Shown: positions 43,526 through 52,488, counted from the stretch's first letter. The stretch is DNA of 64,000 bases from Paenibacillus sonchi (GCF_016772475.1 NZ_CP068595.1:4960001-5024000), one strand, 5' to 3'. Made by a program: numbers and translations. Notes: generated by a model not told the origin, from the letters alone.

Positions 43526-43990
43526 TCAGTCCTCCAGCTGCCCGTTGATTTCTTCAAAATAGTGATAGACCCCGTTCAACAGCTCAATCAGCGCTCTGCT
43601 GCGCTCCTTGCCGAGATAGTCAATCATCCCCTTGAACGTATCACGGATTCTGGCCACAGCAGCGTCGGCCAAACGTACGCCTTTGTCTGTCAGAGCAATC
43701 CCGCTGACCCGCTTATCCTGGGCATCGCTGGTGCGGACCACATAGCCCTGCGCCAGCAGGCTGTTCACCATTTGGGTGATGGTGGGGGAGGTGACCTTGT
43801 GCATTTTGCTGATGTCGGAGATGGTAAGCACCGGCTTCCCGGATTTCTCGGTCCCTAATCTGATCGTGATCAGCACGCGTATCTCACTGGGCTTTAGCAG
43901 CGATGGATTGTTCTTCTGCCAGTTGATCTTGGAGAATTGCTGAAATGCTTCCATCAGCTCGTCGATTTTGTCATATCTGTCTTCGTTCAT
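43526..43990 (-). CDS. MarR family transcriptional regulator
   Basis: A 154-residue winged-helix regulator. The core reads SDISKMHKVTSPTITQMVNSL (recognition helix region, about residues 58-78), then GYVVRTSDAQDKRVSGIALT, the wing with the DxRxxxxxLT motif. MarR proteins act as dimers and release DNA on binding small phenolic or oxidising compounds. It stands alone between the LtaS-type gene and the fucose regulator with no obvious target next to it. Confidence 0.88.
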   Translation of the reverse strand: MNEDRYDKIDELMEAFQQFSKINWQKNNPSLLKPSEIRVLITIRLGTEKSGKPVLTISDISKMHKVTSPTITQMVNSLLAQGYVVRTSDAQDKRVSGIALTDKGVRLADAAVARIRDTFKGMIDYLGKERSRALIELLNGVYHYFEEINGQLED

Positions 43991-44105
43991 CTGTACACCT
44001 CATGGACTTGTTTCCTCTAATTATAGGGCATGGGCTGAAATAAAATAAAGCAAAGGATACGAAACCGGGCCCTTGACATGTCCGCCTCTTTCGCTGTGCG
44101 CCTGC

Positions 44106-44876
44106 TTACTCTGCGGGATTATGGAGAAGCGATACCTGATATTTGTTCAGAAAAGAGATCCACTCGTCCGAGGGCTTCCCGTCGGTAACGATATAATCAA
44201 TCTCGTCAAAGCTAAACAGCCTGACAAAAGCAATCCGGTCAAACTTGGAATGGTCGGCCAGAAGGACGGCTTTGCTCGCCTGCTGCCGCATAAGAATCTT
44301 AAGCTCGCTTTCGGCTTCATTGGAATCGCTCAGTCCCCCCGTCATCGAGAGGGCTTTGCAGCTGAACAGCGCCGCATCCACGTTATACCGCTGAATGGTA
44401 TGGGAAGCGCTCGGCCCGACAAAAGAGTTGGTCTCCGCTCCCAGCACACCGCCGGTGGAAATCAGCTTGTGCCCGGAATGCTGAAACTCGGAGAGGACGA
44501 CCAGTGAATTGGTAATGATCGTCAGGTTTTTTTTGGCTTCGGTAATTTTCTTCAGCGCCTCGAAGGCGGTAGAGCTGGTATCTGTCATCAGGCTGTCGCC
44601 GTCATTGATCAGGTCCAGGACACTTTCGGCAATGGCCCGCTTGGCTTCAATATTCACCGCATGTCTGTGGGAGTAGGAAGGGTCCTCGTTGGTGTGGACA
44701 TTCAGGATGGCCCCGCCATAGCTTTTTTTCGCAATGCCCTCTTTGTCCAGCTTCTCCAGATCTCTGCGGATCGTTTCTTCGGAAACATCGAAATCCTGGG
44801 CCAGGTCAGCGACATGGACTTTTTTGTGGCGGTACAGCTTATTGATAATGAGTTCTCGGCGTTCGAACGCTCTCAC
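44106..44876 (-). CDS. DeoR-family regulator, likely of L-fucose use
   Basis: A 256-residue DeoR/GlpR-type repressor: helix-turn-helix at about residues 20-50 (VADLAQDFDVSEETIRRDL) and a ribose-5-phosphate-isomerase-like sensing domain with TDTSSTAFEALK and TNSLVVLSEF. The GTG at 44876 is chosen because AGGAGG ends eight bases upstream; an ATG six codons earlier lies inside that site's leader. It is divergent from fucI, and a perfect inverted repeat lies between, so it probably represses the operon until a sugar phosphate such as fuculose-1-phosphate appears. Confidence 0.88.
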   Translation of the reverse strand: MRAFERRELIINKLYRHKKVHVADLAQDFDVSEETIRRDLEKLDKEGIAKKSYGGAILNVHTNEDPSYSHRHAVNIEAKRAIAESVLDLINDGDSLMTDTSSTAFEALKKITEAKKNLTIITNSLVVLSEFQHSGHKLISTGGVLGAETNSFVGPSASHTIQRYNVDAALFSCKALSMTGGLSDSNEAESELKILMRQQASKAVLLADHSKFDRIAFVRLFSFDEIDYIVTDGKPSDEWISFLNKYQVSLLHNPAE

Positions 44877-44976
44877 GAAGACGGCCTCCTGCATAGTTAA
44901 TCTTTTTTTCTATTTTACTATAAAGCGAAGAATAAATAAAAGGGAATTCCACAGAATAATCCACATTTATATTTCA

Positions 44977-45010
44977 AAAACCACAAAAATACACAATAAA
45001 ATGTGGTTTT
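44977..45010. promoter_or_regulatory. Inverted-repeat operator of the fucose operon
   Basis: AAAACCACA and TGTGGTTTT are exact inverted repeats 16 bases apart, ending three bases before the -35 box of the fucI promoter. Related CCACA motifs nearby (44961, 44981) suggest more than one DeoR-type contact. Confidence 0.6.
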
Positions 45011-45013
45011 ATG

Positions 45014-45042
45014 TTGACATCACATGATTATGATTTTATGAT
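45014..45042 (+). promoter_or_regulatory. Sigma-A promoter of the fucose operon
   Basis: TTGACA, 17 bases, TATGAT: essentially consensus. The predicted start lies near 45049. Confidence 0.8.
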
Positions 45043-45050
45043 AGGAGGAG

Positions 45051-45065
45051 ATGCAAGCGCTTAAT
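45051..45065 (+). promoter_or_regulatory. cre-like site in the fucI leader
   Basis: ATGCAAGCGCTTAAT matches 12 of 15 consensus positions with an intact GCAAGCGCTT core. Placed just after the start point it would act as a roadblock for CcpA-mediated repression. Confidence 0.6.
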
Positions 45066-45098
45066 ATTGTTCTTATTATTCTTAGGAGGTTATAAGGC

Positions 45099-46865
45099 AT
45101 GACAACTCATTATCCCAAAATCGGCATCCGCCCAACGATTGACGGGAGACGCCGCGGCGTACGCGAATCACTGGAAGTCCAGACGATGGGCATGGCGGAG
45201 CGGGTCGCGGCTTTTCTGCAGGACAATCTGCGTTACCCTGACGGTTCACCTGTAGAATGTGTGATTGCTGATTCTACGATCGGCGGTGTGAAGGAAGCTT
45301 CGGCCGCACAGGCCAAATTCTCAAGTGCCAATGTAGGCGTATCCATTACCGTGACACCTTGCTGGTGTTATGGCTCGGAAACGATGGATATGGATGCCAC
45401 CATCCCGCATGCGGTATGGGGGTTCAATGGTACGGAACGGCCCGGTGCGGTCTATCTTGCCGCTGTCTTGTCGGCGTACGCCCAGAAGGGCATTCCGGCT
45501 TTTGGGATCTATGGGGAGGATGTGCAGGATTCCGGCAGCGAGGAAATCCCGGCTGATGTGCAGACCAAGCTGCTGCGGTTCGCCAAGTCGGCACTTGCCG
45601 TTGCCTTGATGAAGGGGAACTCCTACCTGTCTATGGGTTCGGTTTCCATGGGCATCGCCGGTTCGATTGTCAATGACCAGTTCTTTCAGGAGTACCTGGG
45701 CATGCGCAATGAATATATCGATATGTCCGAGTTCGTCCGCCGTTTCGAGGAAGGGATTTACGATCAGGAGGAATTTGCCCGCGCGCTGCAGTGGACGAAG
45801 GAAAACTGCCGGATTGGACCCGACAATAACCCGGCGCACCTGCAGGTCAGCAGCGAAGAGAAGGCAGTCCAGCTGGAAACCTGCGTCAAGATGGCGCTCA
45901 TCGGCCGCGACCTGATGATCGGCAATCCGGTACTGGCTGAGCTGGGATTTGCAGAAGAAGCTCAAGGCCACAACGCGCTCGCCGCCGGTTTCCAGGGGCA
46001 GCGGCAATGGACGGATCATTTCCCGAACGGTGACTTCATGGAGACGATCCTGAATTCCTCCTTCGACTGGAACGGTAAGCGCGCGCCTTATATTCTGGCT
46101 ACGGAGAATGACAGCCTGAACGGGGTGACTATGCTGTTCAATTACTTGCTGACGAATACGGCGCAGATATTTGCCGATGTCCGCACCTACTGGAGCCCGG
46201 CCGCAGTGAAGCGGGTCACCGGATATGAGCTGCAGGGCGAGGCGGCGGGCGGCCTGCTCCATCTGATCAATTCAGGCTCCGCCGCGCTGGACGGCGCAGG
46301 TGAACAGAGCAGGGACGGTAAGCCGGTAATCAAGCCGTTCTGGGAGATCACAGATGAAGAGGTGGAAGCTACCCTGAAGGCAACACAGTTCCGTGCGGCA
46401 TCGCAGGAATACTTCCGCGGCGGCGGCTTCTCTACCGATTATCTGACCAAAGGCGGTATGCCTGTAACGATGGCGCGCCTTAATCTGGTTAAGGGGCTGG
46501 GGCCTGTTCTGCAGCTGGCGGAAGGTTATACTGTGGAGCTTCCTGAGGAGGTACACCGCACGCTGGATGAACGGACCGATCCTACCTGGCCGACAACCTG
46601 GTTCGCCCCTGTTCTGACCGGTTCCGGTTCGTTCAGCTCGGTATACGATGTGATGAACAATTGGGGGGCCAATCACGGAGCAATCAGCTATGGGCATATT
46701 GGTGCGGACCTGATTACACTGGCATCCATGCTGCGCATCCCGGTGAGTATGCACAATGTGGAGGAATCACGGATCTTCAGACCGCGCGTCTGGTCGCTGT
46801 TCGGAACGGAGAGCCTCGAAGCTGCCGACTACCGGGCCTGCCGGAATTTCGGACCGCTATATTAA
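45099..46865 (+). CDS. fucI: L-fucose isomerase
   Basis: Converts L-fucose to L-fuculose. The 588-residue length matches the enzyme. It begins [20 protein letters not shown], the typical FucI N-terminus, and has [14 protein letters not shown], the metal-site segment [11 protein letters not shown] near residue 337 and [16 protein letters not shown] near 525 with the C-terminal histidine ligand. The isomerase may also take D-arabinose. AGGAGG precedes the ATG. First of four genes in the order isomerase, kinase, aldolase, mutarotase. Confidence 0.93.
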   Translation: MTTHYPKIGIRPTIDGRRRGVRESLEVQTMGMAERVAAFLQDNLRYPDGSPVECVIADSTIGGVKEASAAQAKFSSANVGVSITVTPCWCYGSETMDMDATIPHAVWGFNGTERPGAVYLAAVLSAYAQKGIPAFGIYGEDVQDSGSEEIPADVQTKLLRFAKSALAVALMKGNSYLSMGSVSMGIAGSIVNDQFFQEYLGMRNEYIDMSEFVRRFEEGIYDQEEFARALQWTKENCRIGPDNNPAHLQVSSEEKAVQLETCVKMALIGRDLMIGNPVLAELGFAEEAQGHNALAAGFQGQRQWTDHFPNGDFMETILNSSFDWNGKRAPYILATENDSLNGVTMLFNYLLTNTAQIFADVRTYWSPAAVKRVTGYELQGEAAGGLLHLINSGSAALDGAGEQSRDGKPVIKPFWEITDEEVEATLKATQFRAASQEYFRGGGFSTDYLTKGGMPVTMARLNLVKGLGPVLQLAEGYTVELPEEVHRTLDERTDPTWPTTWFAPVLTGSGSFSSVYDVMNNWGANHGAISYGHIGADLITLASMLRIPVSMHNVEESRIFRPRVWSLFGTESLEAADYRACRNFGPLY

Positions 46866-46891
46866 TATCCGGGAACGGGCAGGTGGATGAG

Positions 46892-48319
46892 ATGAGCAAG
46901 CTGAAGAAGCTGCTGGCCGTTGACCTTGGGGCAAGCTCGGGTAGAGTGATTCTCGGCACCTATGACGGAAGCAGGATTGTTACGGAGGAGCTGCACCGGT
47001 TTGCCAATACCCCGGTGGAGGCCGGGGGCCATTTGTACTGGAACGTTCCGGAGCTGCTTAAGGAGATCAAGCAGGGAATTCTGCTGGCGGTCCAGGCTGG
47101 CAATGAAATTGCTAGTCTAAGTGTGGATACCTGGGGAGTAGATTATGGCTTTGTGGATCATGCGGGGAAGCTGCTGAATGCCCCGCATCATTACCGCGAC
47201 CAGCGGGTAGGCAAATACCGTGCCCGGCTGGAGGAGCTGCTGCCGCCGGAGGAGCAGTTCCGTCTGACCGGCAATCAGCCGGACCCGATCAATACGGTCT
47301 ATCAGTTGTTCGCCGATTTGCAGGAGGACCCCATGCTTCAGGAGCAGGTTGGCCACATTCTCATGATGCCGGATTTGTTCCTGTACCTGCTGTCTGGAGC
47401 CTCTTCTGCGGAGCGGACGATACTGAGCACAAGCGGGCTGCTGGACGCCGTTACGGGTGAACCTTCTTCGGAGGTATTCGGCAGACTTGGCATCCCAACC
47501 AGGCTGATTCCGCCCCGTGTTGAAGCGGGAATCGCTATCGGCACGCTGCGGCCCGAGCTCTGTGCCAAGCTCGGATGCGGGCCCATCCGCGTGATTGCCG
47601 GCGCTTCCCATGATACGGCTTCAGCCGTAGCTTCGATTCCTTACGCGGACAAGGACGGCGCGGCGTTTATCAGCTGCGGCACCTGGTCCTTGGTCGGGAT
47701 GGAAACGAAGGCGCCGGTCATTACCCCGTTAAGCTATGAATATGGCTTCACGAATGAAGGCTGCTGCGGCAACGGCAACCGGCTGCTTAAGAACATTACC
47801 GGCCTGTGGCTGCTGCAGGAAACGCGGAGGGTCTGGGCTGAAGCCGGTGAAGCGCTCAGCTTCAGCGAGATGACCGCGCTTGCCGGGAAGGAGGGGGCGG
47901 CACAGTCTTTTATTGAGCCTAATGATCCGCTCTTCAGCACGCCCGGCGATATGCCGGGACGGATCGCGGAATACTGCCGGAGCAGCGGCCAACGGGTGCC
48001 GGAAACCAAAGGAGCCATCCTCCGCACGATTCTGGATAGCCTCGCCAAGTCCTACGCATCCACGCTTCAGGAGCTGGAGGAAATAACAGGCACCCGGATC
48101 CGCAAGGTTCATATGGTCGGAGGGGGCATACAGAACAAGCTCCTCTGCCAGTTGACGGCGGATGCGTCCGGAAGAGAGATTATCGCCGGTCCCGTTGAAG
48201 CCAGTGCGCTGGGGAATCTGCTGGTACAGCTGGCTGCGCTGGGGGAACTGGATTTCAGCCGCGCCGCTGAAGTCGTTGGCGCATCCGAGACCCTGACGGT
48301 GTACCGGCCGAATAAATGA
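46892..48319 (+). CDS. FGGY-family L-fuculokinase (rhamnulokinase-like)
   Basis: A 475-residue sugar kinase. It has LLAVDLGASSGRVILG at the N-terminus (phosphate loop), SVDTWGVDYGF near 75, RDQR near 105, and the second nucleotide loop MVGGGIQNKLLCQLTAD near 405. In sequence it looks more like rhamnulokinase than E. coli FucK, but its place between FucI and FucA argues that it phosphorylates L-fuculose. The ATG at 46892 is preceded by AGGTGG. A longer frame reaches back into fucI and is not used. Confidence 0.85.
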   Translation: MSKLKKLLAVDLGASSGRVILGTYDGSRIVTEELHRFANTPVEAGGHLYWNVPELLKEIKQGILLAVQAGNEIASLSVDTWGVDYGFVDHAGKLLNAPHHYRDQRVGKYRARLEELLPPEEQFRLTGNQPDPINTVYQLFADLQEDPMLQEQVGHILMMPDLFLYLLSGASSAERTILSTSGLLDAVTGEPSSEVFGRLGIPTRLIPPRVEAGIAIGTLRPELCAKLGCGPIRVIAGASHDTASAVASIPYADKDGAAFISCGTWSLVGMETKAPVITPLSYEYGFTNEGCCGNGNRLLKNITGLWLLQETRRVWAEAGEALSFSEMTALAGKEGAAQSFIEPNDPLFSTPGDMPGRIAEYCRSSGQRVPETKGAILRTILDSLAKSYASTLQELEEITGTRIRKVHMVGGGIQNKLLCQLTADASGREIIAGPVEASALGNLLVQLAALGELDFSRAAEVVGASETLTVYRPNK

Positions 48320-48338
48320 GAATTGAGGAGAGTAAACC

Positions 48339-48989
48339 ATGGATGAGCTGGAAAAGAAACTGCGTCTGCAAATTTGTGATATCGGCAAAAATCTGTTCAA
48401 TAAGGATTTTATTGCCGCGAATGACGGCAACATCTCTGCCCGTTTGAGCGAAACTGAGGTGCTGGCTACCCCGACCGGGGTCAGCAAAGGCTACCTGGAG
48501 CCGCATATGCTGGTCAAGGTCAACCTTCAGGGAGAGATTCTGGAGGCCCAGGAAGGCTATAGACCTTCAACGGAAGTCAAAATGCATTTGCGGATATACC
48601 GCGAGCTTCCCGAGATGAACGGGGTGGTCCATGCGCACCCGCCATTTGGCACTGCTTTTGCCATTAAGGGGGAAGCGCTCGACAAAATGATGATGCCGGA
48701 ATCCGTAATTGCCATGGGCGAGATCCCGCTGGCTAAATACGGCACGCCTTCCACAGAGGAGGTTCCTGACTCCATCATGCCGTTCCTGGGCAAGAAAACA
48801 GCCGTACTGCTGGAAAGCCATGGGGCTTTGACCTGGGGCAAGGATGTAATGGGAGCTTATATGAATATGGAACGGCTGGAATACACCGCCAAGCTGACCT
48901 TTTTGACCCGCATGATCCACGGGGAGCGGGAGCTGCCGCCGAACCGGATTGAAGAGCTGGTGGCGCTGCGGTCCTTCTACGGAATGTAA
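48339..48989 (+). CDS. fucA: L-fuculose-1-phosphate aldolase
   Basis: A class II zinc aldolase of 216 residues, the size of FucA and shorter than RhaD. Zinc ligands are in VVHAHPPFG (two histidines, about residue 92) and ESHGALTWG (about 155), and the catalytic glutamate in STEVKMHL. It splits fuculose-1-phosphate into DHAP and L-lactaldehyde. GAGGAG precedes the ATG. No lactaldehyde reductase or dehydrogenase is next to it. Confidence 0.88.
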   Translation: MDELEKKLRLQICDIGKNLFNKDFIAANDGNISARLSETEVLATPTGVSKGYLEPHMLVKVNLQGEILEAQEGYRPSTEVKMHLRIYRELPEMNGVVHAHPPFGTAFAIKGEALDKMMMPESVIAMGEIPLAKYGTPSTEEVPDSIMPFLGKKTAVLLESHGALTWGKDVMGAYMNMERLEYTAKLTFLTRMIHGERELPPNRIEELVALRSFYGM

Positions 48990-49004
48990 AGGAGAGAGCG
49001 GCAG

Positions 49005-49436
49005 ATGCTGAACAAAATCCCCAAGCTGCTCTCTCCCGAACTGGTGAAGGCCATGATGGAAATGGGCCACGGCGACGAACTTGTGCTTGCCGACGCCAAC
49101 TTCCCCGGACATGCGCTGCATTCCAGAGTCATCCGCTGCGACGGCACCGGTATTCCAGAGCTGCTGGACGCGATTCTGGAGCTGTTCCCGCTGGATCATT
49201 ATGCGGACTATCAGGCCGCCCTGATGAGTGTCGTACCGGGAGATTCCACAGTCCCCGTGGTCTGGGACACCTATAAGGAAATCATTTCGGGACATGACAA
49301 GGAAGCGGTAATCACTCATGAAGAACGTTTTGCCTTCTATACCCGCGCCCGAAGTGCTTATGCCATTGTGGTGACCGGGGAGGAAGCGCTGTACGGCAAT
49401 ATCATCCTGAAAAAAGGTGTTATAAAGAGCGTTTGA
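49005..49436 (+). CDS. fucU: L-fucose mutarotase (RbsD/FucU family)
   Basis: A 143-residue protein that interconverts alpha and beta L-fucose so the isomerase receives its preferred anomer. It has MEMGHGDELVLADANFPG (catalytic His and Asp, about residues 17-34) and FAFYTRARSAYAIVVTGE with the Tyr/Arg segment. AAAGGAGAG precedes the ATG. Last gene of the operon; a strong terminator follows. No transporter gene is present, so L-fucose must enter by a system encoded elsewhere. Confidence 0.9.
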   Translation: MLNKIPKLLSPELVKAMMEMGHGDELVLADANFPGHALHSRVIRCDGTGIPELLDAILELFPLDHYADYQAALMSVVPGDSTVPVVWDTYKEIISGHDKEAVITHEERFAFYTRARSAYAIVVTGEEALYGNIILKKGVIKSV

Positions 49437-49474
49437 GAAAAAGGTGCTGACATTGGCGCTTCACCCGAAAGATT

Positions 49475-49529
49475 AAACCTGCCCCTGACGGATTCTCCAA
49501 GTGAGAATGCAACGGGGGCAGGTTTTTTT
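49475..49529 (+). terminator. Terminator of the fucose operon
   Basis: AAACCTGCCCC pairs with GGGGCAGGTTT, followed by a run of seven T. Confidence 0.88.
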
Positions 49530-49712
49530 GAAAGATAAGAATTTATATGTTTTGGGGAAGCGAAGCTTTATTGTATAGGAAACCTCCGCAAGTGGATAAA
49601 ATTATGCTTAAAGTTGTAGAATAAATAAATTTGTTACGAGCAACGGCAGAAATACCGTTGTTAGGGCTGCGAAGGCCGGGTTCTGAGGGGGAGTTGGTCT
49701 AAATATCCTAAT

Positions 49713-50175
49713 TCCAACTAGCAATTACTTACCGGTTTCTTCGCAGGTGCTAGTTGGAAAAAGGGAACTTATTTTTCCGGAAAGTAAAAAATCCTAAGAT
49801 TTAAGTGGAAAAAGTAAACTTAATTGGACTACTTTTCTTGAATAATGGCGAAATGAGCTGAATTAGTGTCCCTTTTTCCACTTAGACCTGCCCGAGGATG
49901 GGTATTCCGGCAAATTAGTTAACCTTTTTCCACTTAAAGGGTTGCCGTAGGATTCATTGGGTCAGTAGATGAAATCATAAAAAGGACAGATCATTTTGAT
50001 CAAGTTCTTTTTTATTGCTGCGCACCTAGCTAAGCTAGGTATAACTAACCGGTGAAAGTCCTGTCGAGGTAAGAGCCAAGTCGCCTCGTAGCTTTTCGTA
50101 AGGAGCAACCCTATAAGCCCGAAAGGTGGAATGGCGAGCTGGGACGTGGGGGAATTAAGTCCCCTTTTCCCACTT
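49713..50175. repeat. Cluster of short CTTTTTCCACTT repeats
   Basis: A motif close to AATTAGTNNCCTTTTTCCAC followed by TTA occurs five times: on the minus strand at 49749-49772 and 49801-49825, on the plus strand at 49861-49884, 49913-49936 and 50153-50175. TCCAACTAGC (49713-49722) also pairs with GCTAGTTGGA (49749-49758). The opposed copies can form long hairpins. This explains much of the 896-base gap between fucU and the serine hydrolase; 49530-49712 holds only a TAAGAATTTATATG also found at 5371. Confidence 0.6.
50021..50145 (+). mobile_element. Probable 5' fragment of a group II intron
   Basis: The segment TGCGCACCTAGCTAAGCTAG followed shortly by CCGGTGAAAGTCCTGTCGAG, AGCCAAGTCGCCTCGT and GCCCGAAAGGTGGA resembles the start of domain I of bacterial group II introns, which begin GTGCG and contain a GTGAAAGTCC element. 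No reverse transcriptase, domain V or 3' end is present, so it is at most a relic. It lies inside the short-repeat cluster. Recognition is from memory of such introns and is uncertain. Confidence 0.4.
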
Positions 50176-50276
50176 GAGCTTGCCTCCCGGAACCATGAAG
50201 CAATAGGATGACAAACAGTCACTAAGATTTCCCCTGGAGCAGCGGCTGCAAGGTTCACGGACAGCACCGGCTTCAA

Positions 50277-50311
50277 ACGGCTGCGCCTTTCAGGGAAGGA
50301 GGCGCAGCCGT
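50277..50311 (-). terminator. Terminator of the serine hydrolase gene
   Basis: ACGGCTGCGCCT pairs with AGGCGCAGCCGT, followed by TTTG on the minus strand, just after the stop codon. Confidence 0.7.
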
Positions 50312-50332
50312 TCTAATCTTAGCAGGTTGCTG

Positions 50333-51838
50333 TCACTTCCGTATTCTGGTCTTCGGGAAAAAGCCGGCGGCGAGCAAAATGAGATGCCAGGCAAAAACCA
50401 CGAGTACGATGTTTTTTAAGCCGGACTGGAGACCCAAAATGCTCCAGGAATAAGAGACCAGGAACAATAAAGTACCGGTTGCTGTAAGCAGAACCACGCG
50501 TATCCCGAGCCGGATAAAAGGCTGCTGTGAATGCTTCGTTATGAACACTCTTCTCCGCTTGCGCAAGCGGATGGAAAAGATAACCAGATATAGGCCGAGC
50601 GCGGCTGCAAGTCCTTGCGTGATGTATGCATTAGTCTGTCTTCCGGCGGCAAGTGCATCGGCTCCATCGGGTACAGAACCGGTAAGTGACCGGACCCATG
50701 CATTATAAATATCCTGCCGCAAGTCAATTCCGTTCTCGCTGTTTGTCAGAACTGCAAGCCCGTCGCCGGACTCCGGGACGAACCCGTAAAAGCTATGGAA
50801 TCCGCGGTTATCCCCCGGATGATACAACATCACCTGACCGTCCGGCAGGGTTCTTGTGAAGATTCCTAAACCGCTGTCAGTCAGAACCGGTGTCTGCATC
50901 TCCTGAATAAGCGGTTTTGCGGCCACTTGGTTGACCGGCAGCTGTCCATTCCGCCCATTCATGCTGTCTATAATCAATGACACCAGATCAGCAGAGGTGG
51001 TGGATAGGCCGGCGGCGGCTTTTTCGGTAAATTGATAATCCGGCAGCGCCTGACCGAAATATCCATATCCAGTAGACATGAAGGGACTGCCGGTGGTTGC
51101 TGCGAAGGTGCTGTGCTTCATCCCTAACGGCTTCAGCACCTGCTCGTCCATGTACTGTTCAAACGGCTGGCCGGTCACTTCCTCGATCACCAGCTGCAGC
51201 AGTGTATAACCTGCACCTGAATACACTTCCTGAGTGCCGGGAGCTACGGCCACTCTTACAGGATCGTTGGACCAACCGGCTCCGGATAACGATTCCTCCA
51301 GTGCCGGAAGCTTTTTTCCCGGAGCGGTTCCCAGATAGCCTCGGTGCGCAGGCAAGCCTGCGGTATGGCTAAGCAACCGCCGGATTGTCACCTGGCTCGG
51401 ATCAAACCTGGAATCCGGCAGCTTCCACCGCGTAAGGTATTTTGCCGCCGGATCATCCAGGGAGAGCAGACCTTGGTCTACAAGATGCAGGATGCCCCAT
51501 GCGGTCAGGCTTTTGGAGATCGACCCTGCCTCGAATAGTGTATCCTTACCCACAGGCTGGTGACTTTTAGTATCGGCAACCCCATAATTCAGAGTGTAGG
51601 CGACTTTCCCGTTATGTATCACACCTACTGCCACACCAGGTACCCCGTAAGTCTCCTGCCACTGGGGGACTTTGCGGTCCAGCAATTGCTTGAATTCCTC
51701 TGTGCTTCCGGCAGTGGGCGGCTGAGCGGACTCGGCTTTCATGTGGGTGGAGAAGCCCCATAGAACTGTCAAGCTTGCGGCAATCATCATGCTGAGGGCA
51801 AGCCCCCGGAAAAATATTGTTTTTTCTTTACGCTTCAT
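50333..51838 (-). CDS. Penicillin-binding-like serine hydrolase with C-terminal membrane region
   Basis: A 501-residue class C beta-lactamase-fold protein. A signal peptide or N-terminal anchor (residues 10-30) precedes a catalytic domain with AGSISKSLTAWG (SxxK, serine near residue 105), YSGAGYTLLQ (YxN-like position) and HPGDNRGF (HxG in place of KTG). After about residue 400 there are three hydrophobic helices. This arrangement is seen in Bacillales PbpE/FmtA-like and esterase-like proteins that act outside the membrane on peptides or teichoic-acid D-alanyl esters. The substrate is unknown. Monocistronic. Confidence 0.85.
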   Translation of the reverse strand: MKRKEKTIFFRGLALSMMIAASLTVLWGFSTHMKAESAQPPTAGSTEEFKQLLDRKVPQWQETYGVPGVAVGVIHNGKVAYTLNYGVADTKSHQPVGKDTLFEAGSISKSLTAWGILHLVDQGLLSLDDPAAKYLTRWKLPDSRFDPSQVTIRRLLSHTAGLPAHRGYLGTAPGKKLPALEESLSGAGWSNDPVRVAVAPGTQEVYSGAGYTLLQLVIEEVTGQPFEQYMDEQVLKPLGMKHSTFAATTGSPFMSTGYGYFGQALPDYQFTEKAAAGLSTTSADLVSLIIDSMNGRNGQLPVNQVAAKPLIQEMQTPVLTDSGLGIFTRTLPDGQVMLYHPGDNRGFHSFYGFVPESGDGLAVLTNSENGIDLRQDIYNAWVRSLTGSVPDGADALAAGRQTNAYITQGLAAALGLYLVIFSIRLRKRRRVFITKHSQQPFIRLGIRVVLLTATGTLLFLVSYSWSILGLQSGLKNIVLVVFAWHLILLAAGFFPKTRIRK

Positions 51839-52063
51839 GTTTCTGAACTCCTTCGGTATGAAGTTAAATGAACACTATATCCAGCATAGTCCACACGAAG
51901 TTCAGCACCCATAGATTTAGCTTACGTCCACCTTTAAAGTTTCTTAAAGGAAGCTTACACGGCTGTAAGGTAGTGGACAGTAGACAAGTCTCCGTGGTGA
52001 GGAGAGGTATTAAGAGAAGGAGCAGTATGCGAATCCCCTTCAAACTAGGCCGGAATTCGCTTT

Positions 52064-52138
52064 CTATTGCACGAAGTGCAGCCATGCGAAACATCAACTG
52101 ATCCACAATAATAGTACGGATTCAAGTTCAACCTATAT
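52064..52138. repeat. Dispersed repeat of about 80 bases, copy 2 of 2
   Basis: It begins CTATTGCACGAAGTGCAG and ends with ACGGATTCAAGTTCAAC and CTATAT, matching 30614-30695. TGCAC/GTGCA can form a small hairpin. The 650-base gap here otherwise holds the gene remnant and terminator listed next, and nothing recognisable at 51839-52063 or 52306-52488. Confidence 0.6.
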
Positions 52139-52152
52139 AGAAAGTTTTCGGG

Positions 52153-52266
52153 TGTCGACAGCTTCGACTGGCTTTGCATCATGGGCGGGCCGATGAACTT
52201 TTATGAGAAAGAGAAGCTTTCCGTGGCTGGCGGAGTCTTGAGCCGGATGGCATGCAGCTTAGAATA
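52153..52266 (+). pseudogene. Fragment of a class I glutamine amidotransferase-like gene
   Basis: One frame reads VDSFDWLCIMGGPMNFYEKE, which matches the MGGPM...YE region of GMP-synthase-like glutamine amidotransferase proteins, then continues only 18 more residues to a stop. No start codon with a ribosome binding site and no Cys-His-Glu triad is present. A terminator follows directly, perhaps the one of the former gene. Confidence 0.45.
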
Positions 52267-52269
52267 GCA

Positions 52270-52305
52270 AAACAGCCTTCTGATTCGTAGAGGGCTGTTT
52301 TTTTT
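52270..52305 (+). terminator. Terminator after the amidotransferase fragment
   Basis: AAACAGCC pairs with GGCTGTTT, followed by T stretches. Confidence 0.8.
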
Positions 52306-52488
52306 GTTTATTATGTCATGATGCATAACATTCAAACGATATTTTTAGTCAATAATACAAAACAGAACCTACTGTAATTGATTTTTTTAACGAAAAAAGA
52401 TTAAAATACACACAATAAGTTATATAATCTGACATATATAATAAATTATCTTTATGAAGTTTAGTGTGAGTGGAGAGGTGAAACGATC

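Noticed and set aside
45099..49436. Rhamnose catabolic operon
   Set aside because: The 588-residue isomerase is FucI-type, the aldolase has FucA length and the last gene is FucU; only the kinase is rhamnulokinase-like.
49962..50276. A 104-codon minus-strand frame
   Set aside because: It crosses the short repeats and the intron-like segment, has no ribosome binding site and is not protein-like.
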